Below, piece after piece: positions 51,629 to 61,345 of a stretch of 64,000 nt of DNA (position 1 is the first letter of the stretch; every line of letters starts with the position of its first letter). The DNA is taken from contig NZ_CP133083.1 in the NCBI RefSeq assembly GCF_030908545.1, positions 1,178,001 to 1,242,000 on the forward strand, given 5' to 3'. The DNA is from Nitrosomonas sp. sh817. GTDB taxonomy: Bacteria; Pseudomonadota; Gammaproteobacteria; Burkholderiales; Nitrosomonadaceae. The position numbers and the translations under genes are program-made. Under the pieces are notes generated by a model. That model did not search any database, was not told the DNA's origin, and was given only the letters and a program-made list of their open reading frames with translations.

Positions 51629-53296
51629 TTGAAAAGCATTAAAAGCAAAATCATTGTTTTTTCTATTCTGGCGACTCTGATTCCGTCATTGGGATTGGGC
51701 ATCTCTTCATTTCAGCGGAATGAAGAGATGATCACAGAAAATTTGGCGCGCGAGCTGCGCACGATGGCCAATTATGCCGGGCGCGAGCTGGATTTGTGGA
51801 TTAAAGAACAGATGCTCGCGGTTAGAGACCTGGCAGCATCCATTTCGACCTCAAAGATTCTCATCGAAGGTCTATCGTTGGACAATCAGATTTCCAAGAG
51901 TAAATCTGTCAATCAACCGAAGGCAACGGAACTGTATCTGAAATCGGTGCATAAGCGATTGGAAACGGTGGTGGAATTGACGATTGTGGATGTCCAAGGT
52001 GAAGTTATCGCCAGTAACGTAGACGAACCATTGCCGGTATTGTTCGCACAGAACTGGCCCGAGAATGCATCTATTCAAGGCGATGTAGTCATTTCACCGC
52101 AATGGAATGAACATTATGGAACAGCGATCGTCAGTATTGCAGTGCCGATATTGTCTATTGACGATTATATTTTGGGTGCGCTGATCGTGACGTTTGATAT
52201 GCAAAGTTTGCAACCTAATTTAAAAGCTAAGATCAGGCCTCCTCAAGGTGACATACTATTGCTGGATCAAGCCGGGCACATAATGCTTGCGAGTGATACT
52301 TTGCTTTTAGATAAGCCGCTTTCGTCCGAATTAAACGTGTTGTCGCGCTTGCGCGGCAATCCTGGCGAATATGATATCTTTCTTGGGCCGAAACAAGAAA
52401 AGGTTGCCGGTTTAGCCTATTTGTCGGAAAAAACGCCCATTACCATTATTGCAACCAGAGACTATCAATTGATTTATTCCGCGTGGGAGCAGCAACGGAA
52501 TATTTTCGCTGGCTTGGTTGGTATCATCATACTGATTGTAACTGCGATCGCTTTCCGTTTAAGCCATGCCATTGTGAAGCCGCTGCAAAGGTTAATCGAT
52601 GCAACTGAGAAGATCGTCAAAGGTGATTTGGATGTTAAATTAGCCAATGGTCAACGGGATGAAATTGGTCAATTGACGCATCGATTTAACCAAATGACCG
52701 ACAAATTGCGTCAAAATCAAGCTGAAATCAATGCCGCAGCGATCGCAATGCAACAAAAGAATCAGCTCCTTGAGACGCTTTCTGTAACAGACAATCTTAC
52801 CGGGCTGTACAACCGCAACAAACTCAACGCCATTATCAGTGATCAACTGGCCCGCTTCGAAAGAAACAAACGTCCCTTTGCTGTGCTGATGATCGATGTC
52901 GATTATTTTAAAACTTTGAACGATAGTCTCGGCCACGTAGTGGGCGATGAAATTTTGGCGGCGGTCGCGAAAAGAATCTCGCAATCGATCCGGAATGTGG
53001 ATTTTGCCGCACGGTTCGGCGGGGACGAGTTTATTATTATTCTGGCTGAAACGACTGTCGGTGAAGCAGAGAAAACTGCAGAGCGAATTAGAACGCAAGT
53101 GGCGGATATTCATTGTGATTCGATAAATCAGGATTTGCATGTCACGTTAAGTATCGGCGTTATTCAAAGTGAGCCGGATGATTCTTCGCTAACGATATTG
53201 CTATCTCGGGTTGACAGCGCGTTGTATGAAGCAAAACGCGCGGGCAGGGACCAAGTTTATTGTCTATCTCCAAGCACACCGGAAATTGCACCTTAA
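51629..53296 (+). CDS. Membrane diguanylate cyclase (dCache sensor, HAMP, GGDEF)
   Basis: 555 residues from a TTG start. Span 1 (IIVFSILATLIPSLGLGI), a periplasmic double-Cache-like sensor of about 250 residues, span 2 (IFAGLVGIIILIVTAIAF), HAMP (IVKPLQRLIDATEKIVKGDL), then GGDEF with an intact active site RFGGDEFIIIL. An RxxD inhibitory site is not evident. Makes c-di-GMP in response to an outside signal. The co-transcribed haemoglobin gene suggests a link to O2 or NO. Confidence 0.92.
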   Translation: MKSIKSKIIVFSILATLIPSLGLGISSFQRNEEMITENLARELRTMANYAGRELDLWIKEQMLAVRDLAASISTSKILIEGLSLDNQISKSKSVNQPKATELYLKSVHKRLETVVELTIVDVQGEVIASNVDEPLPVLFAQNWPENASIQGDVVISPQWNEHYGTAIVSIAVPILSIDDYILGALIVTFDMQSLQPNLKAKIRPPQGDILLLDQAGHIMLASDTLLLDKPLSSELNVLSRLRGNPGEYDIFLGPKQEKVAGLAYLSEKTPITIIATRDYQLIYSAWEQQRNIFAGLVGIIILIVTAIAFRLSHAIVKPLQRLIDATEKIVKGDLDVKLANGQRDEIGQLTHRFNQMTDKLRQNQAEINAAAIAMQQKNQLLETLSVTDNLTGLYNRNKLNAIISDQLARFERNKRPFAVLMIDVDYFKTLNDSLGHVVGDEILAAVAKRISQSIRNVDFAARFGGDEFIIILAETTVGEAEKTAERIRTQVADIHCDSINQDLHVTLSIGVIQSEPDDSSLTILLSRVDSALYEAKRAGRDQVYCLSPSTPEIAP

Positions 53297-53308
53297 AAGG
53301 CATTGCCA

Positions 53309-54097
53309 CTAATTTTTTTCCGTTTCAAGTCCTGTATTAAGAATCCACCCTTGGTTTTGATTAGTTTGCACACGTAACCATGCGCCCTGGCTTGCATTGG
53401 CAGTGACCTCGGTGGCTTTTTTGAGCGTGCTGATGATTCGTGATTGCGTATTGGGCGCATTGCGCAAATTGACATTGGCTTTAGTGTGCAATTTTATGGG
53501 GGTATGAAACTCCAGTAACATGCTGTGACCATTTGATTCTTTTTTGCGATTCGGATTCGTAATCAATTCGATCAAATGTTTTGCTTGTGCAACATAGTTC
53601 ATTGCCGATGCATATTGATCATTTGAGAAAAGCGTTGAAGCTGTTTCAGTCAATTGCTGCGCCTGGATCAACAAAATTTGATCCGCGGCGGGGATTTTAA
53701 TTTGTTTCAAATGTGCCAGCGCCACTTCGGTTTCGGCAATTGCGGAAGCCGTGCTCGGCTTTGTGGCTAACCGGTGTAACTTGACTTGCGCACGCGTAGC
53801 TTCCTTATTCACCTCCTGAAGCGCTTTTGCCTGATCCTGTTGGCGGATTTTTTGATTCTTAATCAACTCATCTTTTTCAGCTAACAGTTTTTTGAGATGT
53901 GCGATTTCCTGACGCAGTTTTTCGTCTTGAGAGGTGATGACGGGTACCGGTTCAACGATAGGTGCGGGAATAGATTCTGGAGTTTCACAACTGCTCAGTA
54001 TGAATATTATGAGGATTGCGATTAGCAGCATTCGGATTCGTGCCGGATTGGTGCTTGATGGGCCGGGTGATTCTGCTTGTAACAAAATTCTCGTCAT
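53309..54097 (-). CDS. Lipoprotein with coiled coil and C-terminal SH3 domain
   Basis: 262 residues. The lipobox is in LIIFILSSCETPES, about 37 residues in, so the true start is probably the Met at residue 23 (54031). A predicted coiled coil follows (EKLRQEIAHLKKLLAEKDEL), then a DUF4398-like helical region (QLTETASTLFSNDQYASAMN) and a bacterial SH3 domain at the end (KANVNLRNAPNTQSRIISTL, then WLRVQTNQNQGWI). It could bind peptidoglycan in the periplasm. Convergent with the cyclase gene (stops 12 bp apart). Confidence 0.75.
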   Translation of the reverse strand: MTRILLQAESPGPSSTNPARIRMLLIAILIIFILSSCETPESIPAPIVEPVPVITSQDEKLRQEIAHLKKLLAEKDELIKNQKIRQQDQAKALQEVNKEATRAQVKLHRLATKPSTASAIAETEVALAHLKQIKIPAADQILLIQAQQLTETASTLFSNDQYASAMNYVAQAKHLIELITNPNRKKESNGHSMLLEFHTPIKLHTKANVNLRNAPNTQSRIISTLKKATEVTANASQGAWLRVQTNQNQGWILNTGLETEKN

Positions 54098-54453
54098 AGT
54101 ATTCCTTTATATTTTCAAAAAAAACTGCGTCATGAATTTTGAAACTTGTCAGCGACTTATGATAATTTGAATAAAAATCAAACAAATCTCTGTTTAGTAT
54201 GAATCGGGCGAACTGAAAAATTACAATGAATCGTCATTTAATCTTTTATACTGTGATAAATCAAGTGATACACAGGCTGGTGAATTGATAATTTCTTCAT
54301 ATTTTTTCGCTTGATCATGCCAATGATTAAAACCGGTGATGAATTGGGGTCAACAAACAGATTTATTTTTATATTCTACTATTATGAAATCATAGGGTGA
54401 TTTTATAGCAGCCGCAGAGTTATTGTTGAAGACATTTATTATGAGAGGGCACA
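54098..54453. other. AT-rich intergenic region before the universal stress gene
   Basis: 356 bp without a gene. It has divergent promoter space; no terminator or known operator was recognised. Confidence 0.4.
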
Positions 54454-54897
54454 ATGTATCAGCGAATTCTAGTACCGATAGACGGTAGTGCGACTTCCGA
54501 ATACGCATTGAATGAGGCGATAAAATTTGCGCAACAGCAAAAAGCTCATATCGAAGCCTTGCATGTTATTGAAGATGTATTGTTTTCAGAAAACGATGAT
54601 TACATTAATTATGCAGAGCTCGTGCGCTCGCTTCGTGCTAACGGAGAAAAAATCCTGGCGCAAGCACAAAATAAAATGAATCAATCCGGAATTGAATGTG
54701 AAACCAAATTGCTGGTAGCGCAGGGCGAAAGAATTGTCGATGTCATTATCAATGAAGCGAAGAGTTATGCGGCAGATTTAATTATTATCGGAACGCATGG
54801 CCGATCAGGTTTTAGCCGTATCTTGCTGGGTAGTGTAGCGGAAGGCGTGGCGCGGACATCGCATATTCCAATTCTTTTGATCCGTGGTGATAAGTGA
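54454..54897 (+). CDS. Universal stress protein (UspA family)
   Basis: 147 residues. Starts MYQRILVPIDGSATSEYAL and ends with the ATP-binding motif IIGTHGRSGFSRILLGSVAE, so it belongs to the ATP-binding Usp group. Cytoplasmic, induced in stress in known cases; the exact role is unknown. Preceded by GAGAGGGCACA. The DUF4126 gene follows after 53 bp. Confidence 0.95.
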   Translation: MYQRILVPIDGSATSEYALNEAIKFAQQQKAHIEALHVIEDVLFSENDDYINYAELVRSLRANGEKILAQAQNKMNQSGIECETKLLVAQGERIVDVIINEAKSYAADLIIIGTHGRSGFSRILLGSVAEGVARTSHIPILLIRGDK

Positions 54898-54950
54898 AAC
54901 GGAATCGGTTTCTATAATAATTTGAATTTGTTGTTCAGGTGGATTGAAGC

Positions 54951-55745
54951 ATGGAAAATTATGAAGCGCTTCTGGCAACAATTGCTCTGATGATGGGTGC
55001 CGCGTGGGCCAGCGGCATCAATTTGTATGCCGTTTTGTTAGTGTTGGGATTAGGGGGATCGTCCGGTCATATTGATTTACCCGCTGAATTATCGGTTTTG
55101 GAAGATCCATTAGTAATTTTTGCAGCCGGGATTATGTATTTCATTGAATTTTTCATGGACAAGATCCCTGGCGTGGATTCTGTTTGGGATTCCATCCAAA
55201 CGTTTATTCGAATTCCAGCCGGTGCGATGTTGGCGGCGAGCGCGGTCGGCGATGTCACGCCCGCGCTTGAAATTGCAGCGGGTATTCTTGGAGGCAGCCT
55301 GGCAGCGACCACCCATGTAACCAAGACTGGAACTCGATTGCTGATTAATACTTCACCCGAACCTGTCACTAATTGGTCGGCTTCCATTACCGGGGACCTG
55401 CTGGTGCTCTCAGGATTATGGACCGCTTTAAATTACCCGCTCTTATTTCTTGGGCTAATGGTCGTTTTTCTTGCTTCAGCAATCTGGTTGTTACCGAAAC
55501 TGTGGTACCTGATCAAACAATTGTTTACCAAGGCACTTAATTTTTTCGGATTGAAGAAGAATCTTGGGCAAAATGCTGTTGGAACTGATAAAGCCAATTC
55601 TCTGGAAGGACTTCAAACACAAGATTCTCTGACTGCCTTGGAGCGGCTGCATCGATTAAAAGAGAAAGGTGTGCTTACGGAACAAGAGTTTGAGCGTCAG
55701 AAAAATATCATTTTAGAAAGAAAATTTCATCGGAATGTTCTGTGA
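54951..55745 (+). CDS. DUF4126 membrane protein with C-terminal SHOCT domain
   Basis: 264 residues. Six or so hydrophobic segments in the first 190 residues (TIALMMGAAWASGINLYAVLL, MLAASAVGDVTPALEIAAGI, LLFLGLMVVFLASAIWLLP) match DUF4126. The last about 30 residues (LTALERLHRLKEKGVLTEQE, then FERQKNIILERKF) are a SHOCT module, a short oligomerisation helix pair. Function unknown. Likely co-transcribed with the universal stress gene. Confidence 0.82.
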   Translation: MENYEALLATIALMMGAAWASGINLYAVLLVLGLGGSSGHIDLPAELSVLEDPLVIFAAGIMYFIEFFMDKIPGVDSVWDSIQTFIRIPAGAMLAASAVGDVTPALEIAAGILGGSLAATTHVTKTGTRLLINTSPEPVTNWSASITGDLLVLSGLWTALNYPLLFLGLMVVFLASAIWLLPKLWYLIKQLFTKALNFFGLKKNLGQNAVGTDKANSLEGLQTQDSLTALERLHRLKEKGVLTEQEFERQKNIILERKFHRNVL

Positions 55746-55827
55746 CTCCGGACGTCATAACGTGGCGAAGAGTTAAAAAATAGCTTCAGATTTAAGGATT
55801 AACGTCCTCCCATTCTAATGAGAATGT

Positions 55828-56964
55828 ATGCGACATCGCTGGGATATTTTTTGCAAAGTTATCGATAACTTTGGCGATGCCGGAGTATGTTGGCGGCTTG
55901 CCAGGCAATTAGCGACGGATTTTCATCAAGAAGTACGGCTGTGGATTGATGATCTGGCGACTTTAAGCTGCTTCACACCGGAATTGAATTGCAAAGATCT
56001 GGTTCAAACTGTTCAAGATGTGAAAATATGCAGTTGGCAACAATTGCAAATGGAATTTACTTGCGCTGATATCGTGATCGAAGCGTTTGCCTGTGATTTG
56101 CCGGATATATATATAGCGGCGATGCTTGAGAGTGATAAACATCCTCTGTGGATCAATCTGGAATATCTGAGCGCTGAACCATGGGTTGCAGACTATCATT
56201 TATTGCCTTCACCTCATCCGCGGTTGCCTCTCACCAAGTTCTTTTTTTTCCCGGGTTTTACAAAAGGCACGGGGGGATTGTTGCGTGAAAACGCATTGAT
56301 GGAACAAAAGAACGAATTTGATGAAGTCGTGCGGCAAACATTCATGAAGCAACTTGGTTTGTATGAAAAAGAGCCAGGCAGTTTATGGATTTCACTTTTT
56401 TGTTATGCGGATGCGCCTGTAGCGCAATTGTTGCAAGTCTTGTTTGAATCCGCTCAACCAATTTTGTTAATCGTGCCGGCAGGAAAAGTGGCTGACCGTA
56501 TTTTGGAAATTCTTAAAGATGCGCCAATCTTTGGTACTCGATTGATAGCGTCTAAGCACTTGTCCGTCCAGATTATTCCATTTCTGGAACAAACCGAGTA
56601 CGACCGTTTATTGTGGTGTTGTGATATCAATTTTGTTAGAGGTGAAGATTCCTTTGTGCGCGCACAATGGGCGGCGAAGTTGTTTATCTGGAATATTTAC
56701 CCGCAACAGGAGCAAGCACATTTCAGGAAACTGGATGCGTTTCTTGAGTTATATACGGATCGTATGACAATTCCCATGGCTGCTGCAATAAGAGAAATGT
56801 GGAATTGCTGGAATAGCCGTTGTGCATTTAATGCAGGAACATGGATGAACTTCTTAGCGTTTCGGGAGTCACTGATGCTGCACAATGAAAGCTGGGTTAA
56901 TCAACTGATGAAACAAGAGGATCTGGCAACTAACCTGGTGCAATTTGTTGAAAATCGGCTATAA
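55828..56964 (+). CDS. earP: EF-P arginine rhamnosyltransferase EarP
   Basis: 378 residues, GT-B fold inverting transferase that attaches rhamnose from dTDP-rhamnose to Arg32 of EF-P. Family marks: WDIFCKVIDNFGDAGVCWRLARQL at the start with the catalytic Asp of NFGDAG, and RGEDSFVRAQWAAKLFIWNIYPQ with the substrate-binding Glu/Asp. The next gene, efp, starts 82 bp downstream and has Arg32 in place, so the pair is self-consistent. The dTDP-rhamnose genes are outside the window. Confidence 0.95.
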   Translation: MRHRWDIFCKVIDNFGDAGVCWRLARQLATDFHQEVRLWIDDLATLSCFTPELNCKDLVQTVQDVKICSWQQLQMEFTCADIVIEAFACDLPDIYIAAMLESDKHPLWINLEYLSAEPWVADYHLLPSPHPRLPLTKFFFFPGFTKGTGGLLRENALMEQKNEFDEVVRQTFMKQLGLYEKEPGSLWISLFCYADAPVAQLLQVLFESAQPILLIVPAGKVADRILEILKDAPIFGTRLIASKHLSVQIIPFLEQTEYDRLLWCCDINFVRGEDSFVRAQWAAKLFIWNIYPQQEQAHFRKLDAFLELYTDRMTIPMAAAIREMWNCWNSRCAFNAGTWMNFLAFRESLMLHNESWVNQLMKQEDLATNLVQFVENRL

Positions 56965-57046
56965 TCCGCAACCTTTGTTACTTAAATTGATTGTGTATCG
57001 CATCATTTTTGTTTGTTTATAAATCTATTAATTTGGAACTGGAAAT

Positions 57047-57610
57047 ATGAAGACCGCAATGGAACTACGCTCAGGTAATGTCATTTTGATTGGTAATGAT
57101 CCCATGGTCGTACAGCGGGCGGAATTTACCAAATCTGGCCGTAACGCATCTGTGGTTAAGATGAAACTAAAAAATTTGTTTTCCGCTACAACTACTGAAA
57201 CAGTTTATAAAGCGGATGAGAAATTTGATCTGGTGGTATTGGATAGGAAAGACTGCACGTACAGCTATTTTGCCGATCCGCTCTATGTTTTTATGGACGC
57301 GGATTATAACCAGATCGAGGTGGAAGCGGAAAATATGTCCGATGTATTACACTATCTGATCGACGGTATGGAAGATGTTTGTCAGGTGACTTTCTATGAC
57401 GGTAAAGCCATTTCGGTCGAATTACCATCCACAATTGTGCGCGAAGTCGAATATACCGAACCCGCAATTCGTGGTGATACCACAGGGAAAATTATGAAAC
57501 CGGCACGATTGGCGGGAACCGGGTTTGAAATTCAAGTGGCGGCTTTTGTTGAAATTGGCGACAAGATTGAGATCGATCCGCACAATCATGAATTTAAGAA
57601 GCGCGCTTGA
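57047..57610 (+). CDS. efp: Elongation factor P
   Basis: 187 residues with three beta-barrel domains. Relieves ribosome stalling at polyproline. The loop of domain I reads [10 protein letters not shown], with Arg at position 32, the residue rhamnosylated by EarP, rather than the Lys34 used by the EpmA route. Final part ending [14 protein letters not shown]. Followed by a strong hairpin terminator. Confidence 0.96.
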   Translation: MKTAMELRSGNVILIGNDPMVVQRAEFTKSGRNASVVKMKLKNLFSATTTETVYKADEKFDLVVLDRKDCTYSYFADPLYVFMDADYNQIEVEAENMSDVLHYLIDGMEDVCQVTFYDGKAISVELPSTIVREVEYTEPAIRGDTTGKIMKPARLAGTGFEIQVAAFVEIGDKIEIDPHNHEFKKRA

Positions 57611-57636
57611 TAACATTTCTCGCTGAACCCAAAAAA

Positions 57637-57664
57637 AATAGGTGGCTTAGCCACCTATTTTTTT
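57637..57664. terminator. Bidirectional Rho-independent terminator between efp and the nfu-like gene
   Basis: AAATAGGTGGC-TTA-GCCACCTATTT, an 11-bp perfect stem with A-run on the left (57631-57640) and T-run on the right (57658-57664). It serves both efp (plus) and the SUF operon (minus). Confidence 0.9.
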
Positions 57665-57669
57665 GTTTG

Positions 57670-58230
57670 TCAACTCGCGATCACTTGAATGTCGGGTTCG
57701 ATGGTTTTCAGCATATTCTCAATCCCTCTAAGCGTGCCGGAAATCGAGCTGGGACATGTACCGCAAGCACCTTGATAATGGATGCGAAGAATATTTCCCT
57801 CGAGACCCAGTATGTGTAAGTCTCCGCCATCATGTTGCAAATAAGGTCTGACTTCCTCATCCAGCAACACATTGATTTTTTCCAATCGCAGTTGGTCTTC
57901 CGGTGACAAATTGGCAAATGCCTGATTGGCGTTAGCAACGGCTTCAGCGGATTGCGCCGAGGCGGCGGGTGCTGCACGGATAGGATCAGCAATTTCCCTA
58001 GCCAAATCCTGCCAGTTGGCATCACCATCCTGAGTCACAGTGATCCAATGATCAATATAAAAAACATTGGTGACGTGATCAATATCAAACAATGCCGACG
58101 CCAGTGGATCATCTTTTGCAGACTCGGCATTATCGTAGGAACGGGCAATTCCCCAGGTGAGCGGTTCTTTAAGAATAAATTTTAATGCATTCTTGTTAGG
58201 GGTTCCTTCAATATCAGCTATTTTGGGCAT
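57670..58230 (-). CDS. Nfu/NifU-type Fe-S scaffold or carrier protein
   Basis: 186 residues from the ATG at 58230; the longer frame to 58362 overlaps sufU and is not family-like. N-terminal Nfu_N domain (EGTPNKNALKFILKEPLTWG), a linker rich in Ala (PAASAQSAEAVANANQA), and the C-terminal NifU domain with the cluster-binding CGTCPSS. It receives clusters from the SUF scaffold and passes them to targets. Last gene of the SUF operon, 76 bp after sufU. Confidence 0.9.
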   Translation of the reverse strand: MPKIADIEGTPNKNALKFILKEPLTWGIARSYDNAESAKDDPLASALFDIDHVTNVFYIDHWITVTQDGDANWQDLAREIADPIRAAPAASAQSAEAVANANQAFANLSPEDQLRLEKINVLLDEEVRPYLQHDGGDLHILGLEGNILRIHYQGACGTCPSSISGTLRGIENMLKTIEPDIQVIAS

Positions 58231-58306
58231 TTTATTATCAGGAAAAATGAATATTAAATCGGAGTTTTTGCATTTCAAACTCAAACATTTATAAAAATTT
58301 TTATGA

Positions 58307-58789
58307 TTAGGATTGGCTTGATACCGCCTGAAGATCGTTTGAAGTATCTTCAGTTGACACATTACTGACTGAATTGAGTGCTGCTTGCAGGGTATGCCAC
58401 GGCAGAATTGCGCATTTAACGCGTGTGGGTAAATCCCGGATTCCCGAGAAAACCGTTAATCGCCCCAAGTGATGGGGTTGATTGATATCTAATTTTCCGG
58501 TAGCCAATTCGCGGAATTCAGCAATCAACATTTCCGCATCTGAACGTGTTTTTCCTTTGATTGCCGTTGTCATCATCGAAGCGGAGGCTTTGCAGATAGC
58601 GCAGGACTCTCCCTCAAATGCAACGGCACTGATCCGCTCATCTTCAACTTGCAAAGTGATATCGAGACGATCACCGCATAATGGGTTATGACCGATGGCG
58701 TGGTGACTGGCTGGATTTAACTTGCCGTAATTTCGCGGCTTCCGGTTGTGATCCAGAATGACTTCTTGATATAGGGAATTGGAATGCAT
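58307..58789 (-). CDS. sufU: SufU-type IscU-like protein
   Basis: 160 residues. LYQEVILDHNRKPRNYG start; Cys in PLCGDRLD, ESCAICKASASMM and RVKCAILPWHT. The insertion of about 19 residues between the second and third Cys (GKTRSDAEMLIAEFRELATG) marks SufU, the Zn-bound sulfur acceptor of SufS, instead of IscU. This replaces SufE in the operon. The ATG overlaps the sufS stop by one base. Confidence 0.92.
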   Translation of the reverse strand: MHSNSLYQEVILDHNRKPRNYGKLNPASHHAIGHNPLCGDRLDITLQVEDERISAVAFEGESCAICKASASMMTTAIKGKTRSDAEMLIAEFRELATGKLDINQPHHLGRLTVFSGIRDLPTRVKCAILPWHTLQAALNSVSNVSTEDTSNDLQAVSSQS

Positions 58790-60054
58790 TATAAAAAAAC
58801 CTTTTGAACAGTTCTGATGCCAGCAGCTAAAGCATCAATTTCAGATTTTTTATTGTAAAAAGCAAAAGAAGCGCGTGAAGTGGCTGGAATATTAAATCGC
58901 TGCATAACCGGTTGAGCGCAATGATGACCAGTTCGCACGGCAATACCATCTTGGTTCAGAATGGTACCGATATCGTGTGGATGGATGCCATCAATGGTGA
59001 ATGAAATGACCGCGGCTTTTTGGGGGGCCGTGCCAATAATTCTGACACCTGGGATTTCGGCAAGGCTTTCGGTTGCATAATCCAGTAATGTGGATTCATA
59101 CGCCGCGATATTTTCAATGCCGATCGCGGTTAAATAATCAATCGCAGCGCCAAATCCAATGGCAGCAGCGATGGGTGGCGTGCCGGCTTCAAATTTGTGC
59201 GGAATCGTATTGTAGAGTGTTTCTTCAAAGGTGACCGAGGCAATCATGTCACCGCCGCCTTTAAAAGGTTGCATGGATTCAAGCAATGCTGCCTTTCCAT
59301 AAAGAATTCCGATGCCGGTTGGTCCACACAATTTGTGCGCTGAAAAAGCATAGAAATCGCAATCGAGCGCTTGTACATCGATCGCAAGATGCGGTGCCGC
59401 CTGCGCGCCATCTATCAGGACTGGAACGTCATGCCGATGAGCAAAGTCGATCATTCTTTTAATTGGATTAATGGTGCCAAGCGCGTTGGAAACATGAATC
59501 AAGCCGACGAATTTAGTTCGTTCGTTAAATAATTTCTCAAATTCGTCAATTTCCAGTTCACCGGTATCAGTGATGGGTACGACCCGGATTTTTGCACCTT
59601 TTTCATTAGCCAGCATTTGCCATGGAACGATATTCGAGTGGTGCTCCATGGTGGTTAGAATAATTTCGTCTCCAGCTTTGATAAACTTACGTCCATAGCC
59701 GTGCATGACCAGGTTAATCGAATCGGTAGTGCCGCTGGTAAAGATAACTTCGCGGTCTTCGCGAGCATTGATAAACCGCTGCAGCCTACACCTTGCATCA
59801 TGAAACTCCATTGTCGCGACTTCTGATAGATAATGGACGGCGCGGTTTATATTAGCGTGTTGCGTAGTTTGATAGCGTACTAAGCGATCGATGACCGATT
59901 GCGGCATTTGACTGGATGCTGCATTATCCAGATAAACCAATTGTTTGCCATCGACTTTCAGCTTAAGTATTGGAAAATCTGTACGGATTTTGTCCCAATC
60001 CGGTTTGCTGAGTATGTCGGATTTCAGTGATGCTTGAGCGGCATTCATTTTCAT
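58789..60054 (-). CDS. sufS: Cysteine desulfurase SufS
   Basis: 421 residues, PLP enzyme. PLP-binding Lys in AFSAHKLCGPTGIG, catalytic Cys in GIAVRTGHHCAQPVM, phosphate-binding TSGTTDSINLVMH and MEHHSNIVPWQML. It removes sulfur from cysteine and gives it to SufU. The start overlaps the sufD stop by 4 bp. Confidence 0.96.
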   Translation of the reverse strand: MKMNAAQASLKSDILSKPDWDKIRTDFPILKLKVDGKQLVYLDNAASSQMPQSVIDRLVRYQTTQHANINRAVHYLSEVATMEFHDARCRLQRFINAREDREVIFTSGTTDSINLVMHGYGRKFIKAGDEIILTTMEHHSNIVPWQMLANEKGAKIRVVPITDTGELEIDEFEKLFNERTKFVGLIHVSNALGTINPIKRMIDFAHRHDVPVLIDGAQAAPHLAIDVQALDCDFYAFSAHKLCGPTGIGILYGKAALLESMQPFKGGGDMIASVTFEETLYNTIPHKFEAGTPPIAAAIGFGAAIDYLTAIGIENIAAYESTLLDYATESLAEIPGVRIIGTAPQKAAVISFTIDGIHPHDIGTILNQDGIAVRTGHHCAQPVMQRFNIPATSRASFAFYNKKSEIDALAAGIRTVQKVFL

Positions 60055-61343
60055 GACTTTGATTCTTGAGTGAGGATGGCGTGCTCCAGTCGCTGCCGGA
60101 GTGACGTTACCGGAATGCGATTGATAATCTCTGCACCAAAAGCATATGTCAATAAACTACGTGCCGTGGCGGGCGATAAGCCGCGGCTTTCCAAGTAAAA
60201 CAATTCTTCTTCATCCAATTGACCGACCGTTGCGCCATGGGCGCATTTCACATCGTTTGCGAAAATTTCCAGCTGCGGTTTGGTATTGACTTGCGCGGTC
60301 TTACTAAGCAAGAGATTGCGGCTGGATTGCGAAGAGTTGGTTTGCTGAGCATGAGGGCGGACAACGATTCTTCCATTAAAGACGGCGTGCGCTTTTTCAT
60401 TAACAATGCATTTATGTTGTTGATAGCTCGTTCCATGAGGCTTGATGTGATCGATGCATGAATGTGTATCGGCGAGTTGCTGATTAGAAATCATGGTGAG
60501 TCCATCAATTGTACATTCCGCTGCCTCATCATTTAAAAAAACATTCTGGTTATAGCGGGAAATCCGGGCGCCTGTTGAAATACTGATTGATTGATACTGA
60601 CTTGCGCGATCCAGTGAAACCGCGCAGTTAGCTAAATGGAAAGCTTCCAGATTCTCGCGCTGAATCCTGATATGCTTCACATTTGCATGCGGTGCAAGAA
60701 AAAATTCACTCACAGAATTGGTAATATATTTCGCGTTGTTATGAGCAATGTATTCTTCTACGAGAGTAATATTGCTACCTTCTTCGCAAACCAGGAGGCA
60801 GCGCGGGTAACTTGTCACTTCATTTTGAGTGGCGATAAACAATAAATGAATAGGGTCTCGAACGGTGGCATTTTTTGGAATTGAAACGACTGCTGCGTCA
60901 CTGAGAAAAGCTGTGTTTAACGCTGTAAATACATTATCTTCATATTTGGCAAGCCTGCCGAGATGAGATTCCAAATATGCAGAGTTTGAAGATAAAAACA
61001 TCGGTAAATTGCCAACCGTCAATGAAGTCGGATCAAAAATTGACAGACTGGAAGAAAAATACCCGTCAATAAATACCAAACGGATTTTTGCTTCCTTTAG
61101 GAACAAATGCTCAACATCCCCTATATGGATAATATTCTCAGGTTGCGAAGGCCGGAAAGGGAGATGAGTTAACGCGGAGATATCAGTGAATCGCCACTCT
61201 TCGTCGCGTTTGGTGGGTAATCTCAGCATACTGGCTTGATCGATTGCATTGGCACGCAATTGATTAAGCCACGACGATGGTTTTGTATTTGTGAAGGGCC
61301 ATGATTCCAGAGAGCGTTCAAGATAGTCAGTATTAATAACCAT
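60051..61343 (-). CDS. sufD: SufD, SUF scaffold subunit
   Basis: 430 residues. N-terminal helical part (LYERS-like DYLERSLESWPFTNTKPSSW), then the right-handed beta-helix SUF domain and the end RGLSPATARSLLTYAFGAEI. Conserved His in CAHGATVGQLDEEELFYLESRG. It works with SufB and SufC. The gap to sufC is 2 bp. Confidence 0.95.
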   Translation of the reverse strand: MVINTDYLERSLESWPFTNTKPSSWLNQLRANAIDQASMLRLPTKRDEEWRFTDISALTHLPFRPSQPENIIHIGDVEHLFLKEAKIRLVFIDGYFSSSLSIFDPTSLTVGNLPMFLSSNSAYLESHLGRLAKYEDNVFTALNTAFLSDAAVVSIPKNATVRDPIHLLFIATQNEVTSYPRCLLVCEEGSNITLVEEYIAHNNAKYITNSVSEFFLAPHANVKHIRIQRENLEAFHLANCAVSLDRASQYQSISISTGARISRYNQNVFLNDEAAECTIDGLTMISNQQLADTHSCIDHIKPHGTSYQQHKCIVNEKAHAVFNGRIVVRPHAQQTNSSQSSRNLLLSKTAQVNTKPQLEIFANDVKCAHGATVGQLDEEELFYLESRGLSPATARSLLTYAFGAEIINRIPVTSLRQRLEHAILTQESKS

Positions 61344-61345
61344 GA

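Noticed and set aside
54240-54270. CRP-like sequence TGTGATAAATCAAG
   Set aside because: Half-site spacing does not fit CRP or FNR consensus.
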